This document shows positions 54,280-62,976 of a DNA stretch of 64,000 nt, piece by piece; position 1 is the first letter of the stretch; every line of letters begins with the position of its first letter. The position numbers were made by a program, and so were the translations under genes. The stretch covers positions 1-64,000 of the forward strand of contig OY288148.1 in NCBI GenBank assembly GCA_958439195.1, in the 5' to 3' direction. The stretch comes from an uncultured Paracoccaceae bacterium. Lineage in GTDB: Bacteria; Pseudomonadota; Alphaproteobacteria; Rhodobacterales; Rhodobacteraceae. The notes beneath the pieces were generated by a model. It made no database searches. It saw nothing but the letters and a program-made list of their open reading frames with translations, and was not told the origin of the DNA.

Positions 54280-55047
54280 TCAGCGCATCATCTGCGTCCC
54301 CGCCCAGACCAGCCCGATCAACACCGGCTGATGCACCAGATAGATGATCAGCGAATGCCGCCCCGGCCAGGCCAGCCGCCGCAGCCATGCCCCCACCCGC
54401 CCCTTCGCCAAAGCCCCCGCCTGCACCCGCCCGATCCACAGCCAGAACCCTGCCGCTGCCGCCAGCTTCGCCGCGCCCATCCCGGCCAGAAACGCGCCAA
54501 ACCACGGAAAGACCGGCACGAAATCCACCGCCAGCGGCGTTACCCGCGCCAACCCCGTCCAAGCCAGCCAGCGTGGGTTGAACAGATCAACCGCCACCCG
54601 CTGATCCACCAGAACCACCCCCACAGCCAGCACCAGCAGCCCCCCCCAGGGCAGCCGGATCAACACCAGCCCCAACAGACTGCACAGCGCGATGGAATGC
54701 AGGATACCGAAAAACACAAAGGCCTGCGGAAAAGCCAGATAGGTGCCCCCCGAAACCAGCGCCGCCGCCGCCGCCAACTTGCCCAGCCGTCGCCACACCC
54801 CCGGCCAGCGAATCGCCGCCCCATGCGCCAGCACCAGACTGACCCCGGACAGGAACAGAAAGCCTCCCGCCACCAGCCGCGCGAACACCGCCCAGCCCCC
54901 CGTGACCGTCGTTCCCGGTGCCAGATGGCCGAACAGTTCCAGATCGAATGCCAGGTGGAAAATCCCCATCCCGATCAGGGCAGCCGTCCGCGCAACATCA
55001 ATCAGTGCCAGACGTTCCCCCGTTTTCGCTGTGATTTCCGCCACCAT
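54280..55047 (-). CDS. Heparan-alpha-glucosaminide N-acetyltransferase-like membrane protein (DUF1624)
   Basis: A 255-residue membrane protein with about seven helices. The first part RLALIDVARTAALIGMGIFHLAFDLELFG (split: RLALIDVART, GMGIFHLAFDLELFG) and later FPWFGAFLAGMGAAK and GRHSLIIYLVHQPVLIGL are the hallmarks of the DUF1624/YeiB-like acyltransferase family; the GRHSL...HQP end is well conserved. It may transfer acyl groups to envelope glycans. The start is uncertain: I use ATG 55047 after a G-rich site, but two earlier ATGs exist. It is downstream of pstS on the same strand but is not a part of the pst operon. Confidence 0.85.
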   Translation of the reverse strand: MVAEITAKTGERLALIDVARTAALIGMGIFHLAFDLELFGHLAPGTTVTGGWAVFARLVAGGFLFLSGVSLVLAHGAAIRWPGVWRRLGKLAAAAALVSGGTYLAFPQAFVFFGILHSIALCSLLGLVLIRLPWGGLLVLAVGVVLVDQRVAVDLFNPRWLAWTGLARVTPLAVDFVPVFPWFGAFLAGMGAAKLAAAAGFWLWIGRVQAGALAKGRVGAWLRRLAWPGRHSLIIYLVHQPVLIGLVWAGTQMMR

Positions 55048-55230
55048 TTCCGCCCCCGGACCACCCTGCATTGCGGCCCCTTTCTGGGCGCAAAACACGC
55101 CCCCCGCAACCCGGACCGGCCATCGTCATGATGGCTCGTCCCGCCATTCCAGATTGACTTCCAACCCCGCCTGTGTGCCCATTATGACAGGGAACCGGAG
55201 AGGGGCTTCTTGCAGCCCCCGATAATCAAA

Positions 55231-56034
55231 ATGCCATCCGAATACGATGATCAGAACCTGGCAAGGACACTGACAGATCAAAGCCCTGTCATGCGCCGCA
55301 GTGCCGAACAGCGTGGTCATGTCACGTCTCTTGCGAACGAAGTTTTGCAGCGCGTCGCACGCCGCGCCGCCGAGGTGCGCGAAACCCGCGAACTGCTGGC
55401 CATCAAATCCACCGCCTCCGTCCTCACCTCAGGGACCGAGGCGGAGGCTTTCTCTGCGCTGGAATCGCTCGACGATCCGCTGCGTGATCTGGATTGGTTT
55501 CTGTCCGACAGGCTTGGCCCCATCGCCCGCGAAATCGGCGCGTTGTGGAATGGCGGCACCATAACCTATCAGGCCGCAACCTCCGGGGCGTCGCGCATCT
55601 ATTCTTACCTCCGCTATCGCCGCCGCCCCACCGCCATGCCCGATCACGGCCTGCGCAAATCCGCCACCTTCGCATTGGTGCCGGGCGACATGCACACCCT
55701 TGCCATTTCCGCCGCCGCCGATGTGTTTCGCGCGCGCGGCTGGGATATCACGCTGCTGATCGGCTACAGCAACGAAGAGCTGTGCAACCATTTCAAAGGC
55801 TCTACCGACCGCATCTTCGGCTTTGCCGCCGGATCGTCGCAATCGCTGGAACAGTTGGGCCGCCTTGTCGTATCAGTCACCGACGCCCGCCCCGAAGCAT
55901 CGGTCTTTGTCGCGGGCCAGATTACCGATGACCCATCGACCGTGCTTGTCCTGCCCGGCATCGACTTCCGCGATGTCGAGCTTGAGGCAACCTGCAACTG
56001 GTTCGAGGCACACACCCCGCCCACTGCCACCTGA
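55231..56034 (+). CDS. Cobalamin B12-binding domain (SCHIC-type) regulator-like protein
   Basis: A 267-residue soluble protein. After an N-terminal helical region it has LVPGDMHTLAISAAADVFRARGWDITLLIG (key parts GDMHTL and GWDITLLIG), which is the cobalamin/SCHIC domain pattern, with the His at residue 155 in the DxH position as in methylcobalamin-binding proteins. The usual glycine three residues after His is replaced. This is the domain of PpaA/AerR photosynthesis regulators, but no photosynthesis genes are near, so it may sense light, redox or corrinoid elsewhere. There is no DNA-binding domain visible. TTG at 55210 is an alternative start; a GGGGCT-AGCCCC stem overlaps it. The gene ends inside a 13-bp tandem repeat. 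Confidence 0.75.
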   Translation: MPSEYDDQNLARTLTDQSPVMRRSAEQRGHVTSLANEVLQRVARRAAEVRETRELLAIKSTASVLTSGTEAEAFSALESLDDPLRDLDWFLSDRLGPIAREIGALWNGGTITYQAATSGASRIYSYLRYRRRPTAMPDHGLRKSATFALVPGDMHTLAISAAADVFRARGWDITLLIGYSNEELCNHFKGSTDRIFGFAAGSSQSLEQLGRLVVSVTDARPEASVFVAGQITDDPSTVLVLPGIDFRDVELEATCNWFEAHTPPTAT

Positions 56035-56082
56035 CCCACAAGCCTGCCCCACAAGCCTGACCGACCAGCCTGACCGACAAGC
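56031..56082 (+). repeat. Four 13-bp tandem repeats across the stop codon
   Basis: CTGACCCACAAGC, CTGCCCCACAAGC, CTGACCGACCAGC and CTGACCGACAAGC lie head to tail. The first includes the TGA stop of the B12-binding gene. The units differ by one to three bases. Confidence 0.85.
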
Positions 56083-56356
56083 ACGTCTGCCAAACCTGTG
56101 TGGCACCTTGCATTGGCAGATCTTTGCCTGACGACCCGGTGTTCTGGCAAGAAACTGCCTGATCCCAATGGTTTGCGCGGCCCCGTTGCGGCATATGCCC
56201 CATCCGGCAACCCCGCGCAGCTTCCCGAACACCCCACAATCCGCCACCCTGAACACAGGCGCCCGTCTCCCCCGGGCACCAGATGGCCTGTTCCTGATGA
56301 CCTGCGCGGAAATAACCCCGCACCTTCAGGCCATCACGGACAAAGGGGGGAATGGA
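56083..56356. other. Region between converging B12-binding and GlxA-like genes
   Basis: About 270 bases with no gene recognised. A GGGGGAATGGA/TCCATTCCCCC stem (56346-56371) overlaps the end of the GlxA-like gene and may terminate it, though only CTTTG follows on the minus strand. Confidence 0.45.
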
Positions 56357-57424
56357 TCACTCCATTCCCCCAACCGCCCCCACAGCAACCTTTCCGGTCC
56401 CCGCCTCTCTGCCCCCATGTCGGCTCGACAATCGTCGTGGCGACACGCCATAGCGTTGCCGGAACGCCTTGGTGAAGGTGTTGGTCGCATTGAACCCGCA
56501 GCCATAGGCCACCTCGGCCACCGGCATATCCGTTTCCGTCAACAAGGCCCGCGCCCGTTCCAGCCGCAACCCATTCAGATATTGCTTGGGCGACATGCCC
56601 ACATAGCGCGCGAACAACCGCTCCACCTGCCGCCGCGAAACACCCAGCGATGCCGCCAGCGTCTCAATCTCAACCCCCTGCTCAAGGTTCTCCTCGAACT
56701 GCCGGATCACCTCCACCAGCACCGGATTCCTTATCCCCAGGGTCGATGACAACGACATCCGCTGCCGCAGATCGGCAGGCCGCTGCTGCCCATGCAAACA
56801 CATCCGCAACACCGCATCCGCCAGCCGGTCGCCATAGTTCTTGGCCACGATCTCGATGAACAGGTCGGTTGCCGCCGCCCCCCCCGCACTGGTCAGGATA
56901 CGCCCGTCGATGCAGTAAAGCTGTTCCAACGGCCGCAGATGGCCGAACGTCTCCATAAAGGGCGGAAGGTTTTCCCAATGCAGGGTAAAACTCCGCCCCT
57001 CCAATATCCCCGCCTTGGCCAGAGCATAGGCCCCCGTGCAAAGCCCCCCCACCGTCCGCCCGATCCGCCATTGCCCGCGCAGCCAATCCGCCACCTTCTT
57101 GCTGGCCGATTTCTCCGGCTCCACCCCGGCACAGACAAAGATCATCGCCTTCGGCTTCGTCTCCCCCAAGGCGCCGTCCACCTGCAACTTCACCCCGTTG
57201 GAACAGGCCACCGGCACCCCCGACTCCGACAGCACCTCCCATTCAAACAGCACCTGCCCCGCCAACTGGTTGGCAATCCGCAAAGGTTCGATGGCCGAAG
57301 AAAACGCGATCAGCGAAAAATTCGGCAACAGCACAAAGGTCATCCGAACCGGCTCGCCCGCCTTGGCGACCGCCACATGGGCGACCCCCTTCGGTATGAA
57401 ATTCGCCGTCACGCCAGTCTCCAT
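56357..57424 (-). CDS. GlxA-family AraC-type transcriptional regulator
   Basis: A 355-residue regulator with an N-terminal DJ-1/PfpI-like domain (MTFVLLPNFSLIAFSSAIEPLRIAN at about 28-52, split LLPNFSLIAFSSAIEPLR; the nucleophile-elbow sequence is GLCTGAYALAKAGIL) and a C-terminal AraC helix-turn-helix pair (ETLAASLGVSRRQVERLFARYVGMSPKQY and EVAYGCGFNATNTFTKAFRQRYG). This architecture is shared with GbdR, which activates glycine betaine and dimethylglycine catabolism, so control of methylamine or creatine use is a reasonable guess. The start of the LysR-type neighbour lies upstream on the same strand; the two genes are four bases apart. Confidence 0.92.
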   Translation of the reverse strand: METGVTANFIPKGVAHVAVAKAGEPVRMTFVLLPNFSLIAFSSAIEPLRIANQLAGQVLFEWEVLSESGVPVACSNGVKLQVDGALGETKPKAMIFVCAGVEPEKSASKKVADWLRGQWRIGRTVGGLCTGAYALAKAGILEGRSFTLHWENLPPFMETFGHLRPLEQLYCIDGRILTSAGGAAATDLFIEIVAKNYGDRLADAVLRMCLHGQQRPADLRQRMSLSSTLGIRNPVLVEVIRQFEENLEQGVEIETLAASLGVSRRQVERLFARYVGMSPKQYLNGLRLERARALLTETDMPVAEVAYGCGFNATNTFTKAFRQRYGVSPRRLSSRHGGREAGTGKVAVGAVGGME

Positions 57425-57428
57425 CGCC

Positions 57429-58334
57429 TTACCCCGTCACTCCATCCCGCGCCGCAAAGGCCCAATCCCGAAAGGCCCGCATCTGCCCGGTCTGTGCCAA
57501 AGACCCTGGCACCAGATGATAGCCAAACTCCTCCAGCACCGACACCTCTGACAATTGCACCAACCGCCCCGCCTCCAGATCGGGCCGGATCATGGCCAGC
57601 GGGCACAGCGCCACCCCCTGCCCCGCCAGCGCCGCCGCCCGCAGCAGGTTGAAATCCTCAAACACCGCCGCACCGGGTGGCGCCAACGGCATCGGCACCC
57701 CCGCCCGCCGGAACCACGCCCCCCACCCGCTCAGATCCGTGTCGTGCAACAATCCCAGCGCCAATATCTCGGATGGCAGATAGCCCGCCTGCCGCTCCAT
57801 CCCTTGGCCCACCCGCGAACCGCCCAAAAGCGCCGGGCTGCACACCGGCACGCTTACCCCCGGCAGAAACGCCTCCGCCTCTCCCCCCGGCGGCCCCTTG
57901 CTGAACACAAAGGCCAGATGCACATCCCGAAAATCCATCTCCCGCCCGTGCATCGCATAAACCACCCGTATCTCCACCTCAGGGTGCGCCGCCCGAAACC
58001 CCGCCAGCCGCGGGATCAGCCAGCACACTGCCACCGACGGGATCGCCGCAATCACCAGCGGCCCCACCCGCCGCGCCTCACGCACCCGCGCGCAGGCCGC
58101 CTCCATCTCCGTCAGCGACAGGCTGACCGCCCGCGCCAGTTCCGCCCCCTCGGGCCGCAGCCTTGGCCGCCCGCCTTCGCGGTCAAACAACGGCCCGCCC
58201 AGCCATTCCTCCAGATGCCGCACCTGATGGCTGACCGCCGATTGCGTGACAAAAAGTAACTCGGCCGCTGCCTTGAACGATCCAGTCCGCGCCACCGCCT
58301 CAAACGCGCGCAAGGAGTTCAGGGGAATCTGCAT
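57429..58334 (-). CDS. LysR-type regulator (GcvA-like) divergent from creatinase
   Basis: A 301-residue LysR regulator. The helix-turn-helix is NSLRAFEAVARTGSFKAAAELLFVTQSAVSHQVRHLEEWLGGPLFDREG (split: RAFEAVARTGSFKAAAELL, TQSAVSHQVRHLE), and the PLNSLRAFEA start is the GcvA-like subgroup. The effector domain spans about 90-301. I used ATG 58334 (MQIPLNSLRAF) after GGAAGG; a longer frame reaches into the palindromic control region. It is probably an activator of the divergent creatinase gene. The GlxA-like gene follows it closely, so the two regulators may form one transcript. Confidence 0.92.
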   Translation of the reverse strand: MQIPLNSLRAFEAVARTGSFKAAAELLFVTQSAVSHQVRHLEEWLGGPLFDREGGRPRLRPEGAELARAVSLSLTEMEAACARVREARRVGPLVIAAIPSVAVCWLIPRLAGFRAAHPEVEIRVVYAMHGREMDFRDVHLAFVFSKGPPGGEAEAFLPGVSVPVCSPALLGGSRVGQGMERQAGYLPSEILALGLLHDTDLSGWGAWFRRAGVPMPLAPPGAAVFEDFNLLRAAALAGQGVALCPLAMIRPDLEAGRLVQLSEVSVLEEFGYHLVPGSLAQTGQMRAFRDWAFAARDGVTG

Positions 58335-58360
58335 CAATCGCGCCCTTCCGTCGAATGAGA

Positions 58361-58384
58361 TTTCCTCATGCATCGCATGAGAAA
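58361..58384. promoter_or_regulatory. Palindromic operator between the LysR gene and creatinase
   Basis: TTTC-CTCATGC-ATC-GCATGAG-AAA is an almost perfect inverted repeat centred between the divergent start codons at 58334 and 58452, with an overlapping ATGAG-ATTTC-CTCAT (58355-58369). It has the T-N11-A form typical of LysR-type sites. Confidence 0.7.
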
Positions 58385-58451
58385 CCCTCTTTTGACAATC
58401 GCCCCCTTTGGCCCGACCCTGCGCCGCAACCCGATACGCAAAGGACAGGTC

Positions 58452-59684
58452 ATGCAGCGCGAAAAACTTCAGGATTACACCGGCAACGGCACCCGCCCGA
58501 CCCCCACCTTCAGCGATTCAGAAATGCAGCGCCGCCTCGATGCCGTCCGCGCCGTGATGGCCGGGCTGGAGATCGACGCCGCCCTGTTCACCAGCTACCA
58601 CAACATCAACTACTACGCCGATTTCATGTTCTGCCAATTTGGCCGCCGCTACGGCCTTCTGGTCGATCACACCCTCTCCACCTCCATCTCCGCAGGCATC
58701 GACGGCGGCCAGCCCTGGCGGCGCACCTTTGGCGGGCGCAACGTCACCTATACCGATTGGCAAAAGGACAATTACTTCCATGCCATCCGCCAGTTGACGG
58801 GTGGGGTCAAACGTCTTGGCATCGAATACGATCATATCACGATCGACACCCTCGCCCTCTTCAAGCACGAATTCCCCCATATGGAATTCGTCGACATCGC
58901 CGCCCCCGCCATGCGCCTGCGCATGATCAAATCGGCCGAGGAAATCGCCCATATCGAAAAGATGACCCGCATCGCCGATATCGGCGGTGCCGCCTGTGTC
59001 GAAGCCGCCCTCGTCGGCACCCCGGAACATGAGGTGGCGCTGCATTCCACCGCCACCATGGTGCGCGAAATCGCCAAGATCTGGCCCGATGGCGAATTGA
59101 TGGATACCTGGACCTGGTTCCAATCCGGCATAAACACCGACGGCGCACATAACCCCGTCACCTCGCGGCGCATCCAGCGCGGCGACATCCTGTCGCTGAA
59201 CTGCTTCCCGATGGTGGCGGGCTATTACGTCGCGCTTGAACGCACGCTCTTTGCTGAATCCGCCACCGACGAACACCTTCGCCTGTGGGACATCAACTGT
59301 CAGGTCCATGATCGCGGCAAGGAACTGCTGATCCCCGGCAACCGGTGCAGCGACATCGCCAAAGAACTGAATGAGATGTATGCCGCAGAAAACCTGCTGC
59401 AATATCGCAGCTTCGGCTATGGCCACAGCTTTGGCGTGCTATGCCACTATTACGGGCGCGAAGCGGGCCTCGAACTGCGCGAAGATTGCGACACCGTGCT
59501 GGAACCCGGCATGGTTGTCAGCATGGAGCCGATGATCACCATCCCCAACCATCTGCCCGGCGCAGGCGGCTACCGCGAACACGACATCCTGGTGATCACC
59601 GAAGGCGGCAACCGCAACATCACCGGATTTCCCTATGGCCCCGATCACCTGATCGTCGGCAATCGGGCGAAGGCAGCCGAATAA
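58452..59684 (+). CDS. Creatinase (creatine amidinohydrolase)
   Basis: This 410-residue M24-fold enzyme hydrolyses creatine to sarcosine and urea. It closely follows the Pseudomonas putida enzyme through AALFTSYHNINYYADFMFC (split: FTSYHNINYYADF), ISAGIDGGQPWRRT, TWTWFQSGINTDGAHNPVTSRR (split: WTWFQSGINTDGAHNP; the catalytic His is residue 233 here) and YRSFGYGHSFGVLCHYYGREAGLELRED. The start ATG 58452 follows AAAGGACAGG; residues further upstream are not conserved. It is divergent from a LysR gene, and soxBDAG in the same window can use its product. A strong terminator follows at 59708. Confidence 0.95.
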   Translation: MQREKLQDYTGNGTRPTPTFSDSEMQRRLDAVRAVMAGLEIDAALFTSYHNINYYADFMFCQFGRRYGLLVDHTLSTSISAGIDGGQPWRRTFGGRNVTYTDWQKDNYFHAIRQLTGGVKRLGIEYDHITIDTLALFKHEFPHMEFVDIAAPAMRLRMIKSAEEIAHIEKMTRIADIGGAACVEAALVGTPEHEVALHSTATMVREIAKIWPDGELMDTWTWFQSGINTDGAHNPVTSRRIQRGDILSLNCFPMVAGYYVALERTLFAESATDEHLRLWDINCQVHDRGKELLIPGNRCSDIAKELNEMYAAENLLQYRSFGYGHSFGVLCHYYGREAGLELREDCDTVLEPGMVVSMEPMITIPNHLPGAGGYREHDILVITEGGNRNITGFPYGPDHLIVGNRAKAAE

Positions 59685-59707
59685 CCCTGCCCGCTGACCC
59701 TGCACCC

Positions 59708-59737
59708 AAAGGGGCCGCCGTCTGGTGGCCCCTTTTT
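59708..59737 (+). terminator. Intrinsic terminator of the creatinase gene
   Basis: AAAGGGGCC and GGCCCCTTT form the stem around a ten-base loop, followed by TTTTT. It starts 24 bases after the creatinase stop and would also serve the convergent RTX gene. Confidence 0.85.
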
Positions 59738-59757
59738 CTGCTGACCCGTGAACCGGT

Positions 59758-60705
59758 TTACATCAAAAAGTCACCCGCCCCCAGATCGTGCAGGCCTGTC
59801 AGGCGGATCGTCATTTCCACGCCAAGGTCGCCATCCGTGTCGATCTCGATCATCGTGAAATCATTCTCCGTCCCGGCATTGTCAAACAGACGCGCCCGCA
59901 CCTCGCCCGCGCCCGCATTGCTGAAACTGCCTGTCCCGATCCACAAAAAGGCATCATCCGCCCCCGTCGCGCCATAGGCGTCGATCCCGCGCAGGTCGAT
60001 CCTGTCCGTCCCGGCCCGAAAATCGGTGATCACATCCGCATTGGCCCGCGCCGCCGCACTGTCCCCGGTTGCGCGAAACACGAAGGTATCCGCCCCGGCC
60101 CCCCCGGACATCACATCCTTGCCGGCCCCGCCAATCAGCACGTCCCGTCCGGCGCCACCAAACAACGCATCAAGGCCCGCAGCACCATCCAGACGGTCAT
60201 TCCCGCCACCACCCGACAGGCTGTCCGCCCCGGCTTCGCCCGACAGGACATCATCCCCGCCACCGCCATTCAGCGTGTCATTGCCCAGATGACCCACCAA
60301 CCGATCCGCACCCACCCCCGCAGAAATCAGATCGTTCCCCGGCAACAGCAGGTTGAACAGGGCAGTCGAATTTCCACTGCCAAGCAACGCCGAAAACTCC
60401 GTCGCCTGGACAGCCACACCTGTTGCCGACAGGACGGTCGGCCCGCCATTCACCAGCGTCACCGTCAGCCCCGTGATTGTGCCCGCCGTGATTTCGGCCA
60501 CGTCACCGCCTTCAAATCGATACTGCAGGGAGTTGCCCTGAAACTCGACAGTCGCATCGCTGTAATGAAGCCGAAAGAAAGTCGCCTGCGCAAATTCAGT
60601 CGTGCTTTCAAAGATCGTGTCGATGAAGGTCAGCCGTTCATCAACCATATCATAGCGTTGCCACTGCGCAGGGCTGACAACCGGGGTAAAGGCAAAAATC
60701 GCCAT
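59758..60705 (-). CDS. RTX calcium-binding protein, probable type I secretion substrate
   Basis: A 315-residue protein with no N-terminal signal peptide. The first about 135 residues form a non-repeat domain (AFTPVVSPAQWQRYDMVDERLTFID, split QWQRYDMV), then seven or so GGxGxDxLx nonapeptides (for example GHLGNDTLNGGGGDDVLSGEAGADSLSGG, split as NDTLNGGGGDDVLSG) at about 145-215, then an aspartate-rich C-terminal part (VFRATGDSAAARANADVITDFRAGTDRIDLRG, split VITDFRAGTDRIDL). The lack of a signal peptide fits export by a type I system, not seen here. GAGGA six bases upstream picks ATG 60705. Unlike the RTX gene at 24728, this one is intact. Confidence 0.88.
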   Translation of the reverse strand: MAIFAFTPVVSPAQWQRYDMVDERLTFIDTIFESTTEFAQATFFRLHYSDATVEFQGNSLQYRFEGGDVAEITAGTITGLTVTLVNGGPTVLSATGVAVQATEFSALLGSGNSTALFNLLLPGNDLISAGVGADRLVGHLGNDTLNGGGGDDVLSGEAGADSLSGGGGNDRLDGAAGLDALFGGAGRDVLIGGAGKDVMSGGAGADTFVFRATGDSAAARANADVITDFRAGTDRIDLRGIDAYGATGADDAFLWIGTGSFSNAGAGEVRARLFDNAGTENDFTMIEIDTDGDLGVEMTIRLTGLHDLGAGDFLM

Positions 60706-61093
60706 ACTCATTCCTCACATAAAACCACCACGGGCTTTGGCAAACACGAAACCCAGCACCAAAGCACGCATCAAACGATAAAGCATCGCCAACAAAACGA
60801 AAGGCGGCACCCCCATCCCGTCCGGTGGATGTGGCGGCCGAAACACAACCCAAAGGCGATCATTCCGGGCATCGCAGACACAACCGGCGGACCCGCACCC
60901 TTGCCGCAACCGGCATGGTTAACGCCCCATCACCCCACCGCCCGTATGCACAGCCGGCTGCACCGCCCATCTGCACCATGCGCTGCACACCCAGTTCCCA
61001 CCCCCAGTACAAATTAAACCAGCGCCCGCAAGGGCTTGCCCAAACAAACCCAAAGCGGCACACCCGCCACATCCACAACCCTGACCGAATGAA
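60706..61093. other. Gene-free region upstream of the second RTX gene, with phased TGCAC repeats
   Basis: About 390 bases without a gene. TGCAC lies at 60947, 60959, 60972 and 60984 (spacing 12, 13, 12), the third locus of this pattern. Other sequence, including GGTTAACGCCCC just before it, shows no clear structure. Confidence 0.55.
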
Positions 61094-61169
61094 TGGTGCC
61101 CCCAGAGGGACTCGAACCCCCGACCCCCTGATTACAAATCAGGTGCTCTACCAGCTGAGCTATAGAGGC
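61094..61169 (-). tRNA. tRNA-Thr (anticodon UGU)
   Basis: A complete 76-nt cloverleaf, including the encoded CCA at 61094-61096. The acceptor stem GCCUCUA pairs with UGGGGGC including G-U pairs. D-arm AGCUCAGCUGGUAGAGC, anticodon stem CUGAUU-UGU-AAUCAG (anticodon UGU at 61134-61136) and T-arm with GUUCGAGUC are all standard. It reads ACA codons, with wobble to ACG and others depending on modification. Confidence 0.96.
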
Positions 61170-61226
61170 ACACCGCCGTCGAAATAGCCGCTTTTGTCTC
61201 CCCGCGCAAGGCACCCGGATCGGCAA

Positions 61227-62885
61227 TCACACCCGGTTTGCGCGCGCCAGAAGGCCAACCGCCAACAGGCCCACCGCCATCACCACCAGCGCCGCAGGTG
61301 CGGCTTCGCCCAACCGCTCAAGACTAGCCAGTTCATGGACCCGTGTCGCCAAGGTATTGAAATTGAACGGCCGCAGCAGCAGCGTCGCCGGCAGCTCCTT
61401 GACGCAATCGACGAACACGACCAGCAGCGCCGTCGCCACCGACCCCCGCATCATCGGCAGGTAAACCGCCCCCAACGTCCCACCCGCGCTGCGCCCCAAT
61501 GATCGCGCCGCCAACGGCAGGTTGGGCGATACCCGGCCAAAGGCCGCATCCGCAGCACCCTGCGCGATGCCAAAGAACCGCACGATATAGGCCAGGATGA
61601 TCGCCCCTGACGTCCCCGTCATGATCAATCCCGGATCATGCCCCGTCACCGCCAGCACCGCATCCGCCACCCGATTATCCAACGCGGCCAAAGGGATAAG
61701 CAGACCCAACGCCAGTACGGCCCCCGGCGCGGCATACCCAAGCGTCGTCAATGGCAACACCACCCGCGCCACACCCCGCCCCGCCATCCGCACCGCATAG
61801 ACCAGAAACAGCGCCGCCCCCACCGTCAGAAGCGCGGCTGTCCCACCCACAAAAACCGTGTTGCCCAGTGCCGCCAACAATCCCGGCGCAACCCAGACCT
61901 CGGGGTTGTTCAGCGAATGGTCCAGCATCACCGCCACCGGCAACACAAAGCCCAGACCGAACGGGATCAGGCACATCCCGGTCGCCACCCAACCCTGCGC
62001 ACCGGTCAGCGACGCCCGCTCCACCGGGCGCCCGGACCGCCCCATCCGATAGAACCGTGCATTCCGCCGCCCCGTCCGCTCCAGCGCGACCAGCAGCAGG
62101 ATCAGCATCAGGATCACCCCGGCAATCTGCGCCGCCCCCCCAGCATTGTTGCCGTTCAGCCAGGTGGAAAACACCCCCGTGGTCAGCGTTTGAACCCCAA
62201 AATGGGCCACGGTCCCGTAATCGGCCACCGTTTCCATCAAGGCCAGCGCCACGCCGGTGGCAATCGCCGGTCGCGCGAGAGGCAACCCCACCCGCAGGAA
62301 CAACCCCCATGGCCCCACCCCAAGTGCCCGCGCCACCTCATAGGCACAACCTGATGTTTCTCGAAACGCTGCCCGCGCCAGAAGATACACATAAGGATAG
62401 AGCGCCGAGGCCAACACCAGCACCGCCATCTCACGTGACCGCACCTCGGGGAACCAGTAATCCCGCGCGCTTTGCCACCCCATCATGGCCCGCAATCCAC
62501 CCTGCACCGGCCCCGAATACTGCAGGAAATCCACAAGCGCATAGGCCCCGACATAGGCTGGAATCGCCAACGGAAACAGCAACGCGAAGTCAAGCCAGCG
62601 CGACCCCGGAAACCGGTACATCGCCACCAACCACGCCGTCCCGGTGCCCATCACCGCCGTCAGCAGCCCCACCCCGACCATCAGATACAGCGTCGTGCCG
62701 AAATACCTCGGCAACACCGTCGACAGAAGATGGGGCCAGATATTTTCAGTGGGGTGAAAGGCAATCCACAGAACTGCCAGCATCGGGGCCATGACCACCC
62801 CGGCGATCAGTATGGCACCAACCGACCAGACATCCGGCCACAACCTTGCCCAGCGCGTCGGATTCTGACTGTTTTGCTTGGTCAT
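61227..62885 (-). CDS. Iron(III)-type ABC transporter permease, double-domain
   Basis: A 552-residue permease of the FbpB/SfuB kind, made of two fused six-helix halves. The two EAA-type loops are visible as AYEVARALGVGPWGLFLRVGLPLARPAIATG (split: VARALGVGPWGLFLRV, PLARPAIATG) and NLPLAARSLGRSAGGTLGAVYLPMMRGSVATAL (split: AARSLGRSAGGTLGAVYLP). It would import ferric ions with a binding protein and an ATPase; neither partner gene is in this window. Two adjacent ATGs (62888, 62885) compete as starts. The final helix is near residues 530-548. It lies just downstream of the tRNA on the minus strand map. Confidence 0.87.
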   Translation of the reverse strand: MTKQNSQNPTRWARLWPDVWSVGAILIAGVVMAPMLAVLWIAFHPTENIWPHLLSTVLPRYFGTTLYLMVGVGLLTAVMGTGTAWLVAMYRFPGSRWLDFALLFPLAIPAYVGAYALVDFLQYSGPVQGGLRAMMGWQSARDYWFPEVRSREMAVLVLASALYPYVYLLARAAFRETSGCAYEVARALGVGPWGLFLRVGLPLARPAIATGVALALMETVADYGTVAHFGVQTLTTGVFSTWLNGNNAGGAAQIAGVILMLILLLVALERTGRRNARFYRMGRSGRPVERASLTGAQGWVATGMCLIPFGLGFVLPVAVMLDHSLNNPEVWVAPGLLAALGNTVFVGGTAALLTVGAALFLVYAVRMAGRGVARVVLPLTTLGYAAPGAVLALGLLIPLAALDNRVADAVLAVTGHDPGLIMTGTSGAIILAYIVRFFGIAQGAADAAFGRVSPNLPLAARSLGRSAGGTLGAVYLPMMRGSVATALLVVFVDCVKELPATLLLRPFNFNTLATRVHELASLERLGEAAPAALVVMAVGLLAVGLLARANRV

Positions 62886-62976
62886 CATGCAACCGCCGAT
62901 AATCGAAACCGGTTCCACTGTCCAGAAAAGCCCGTATAGTCTGCGTGAAAAGACGGCAGAAAGCAGTACAGTCCCC

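Noticed and set aside
58452..59684. Annotation as a generic Xaa-Pro peptidase (M24)
   Set aside because: The creatinase motifs and the catalytic His match the Pseudomonas enzyme, so the more specific call is better.
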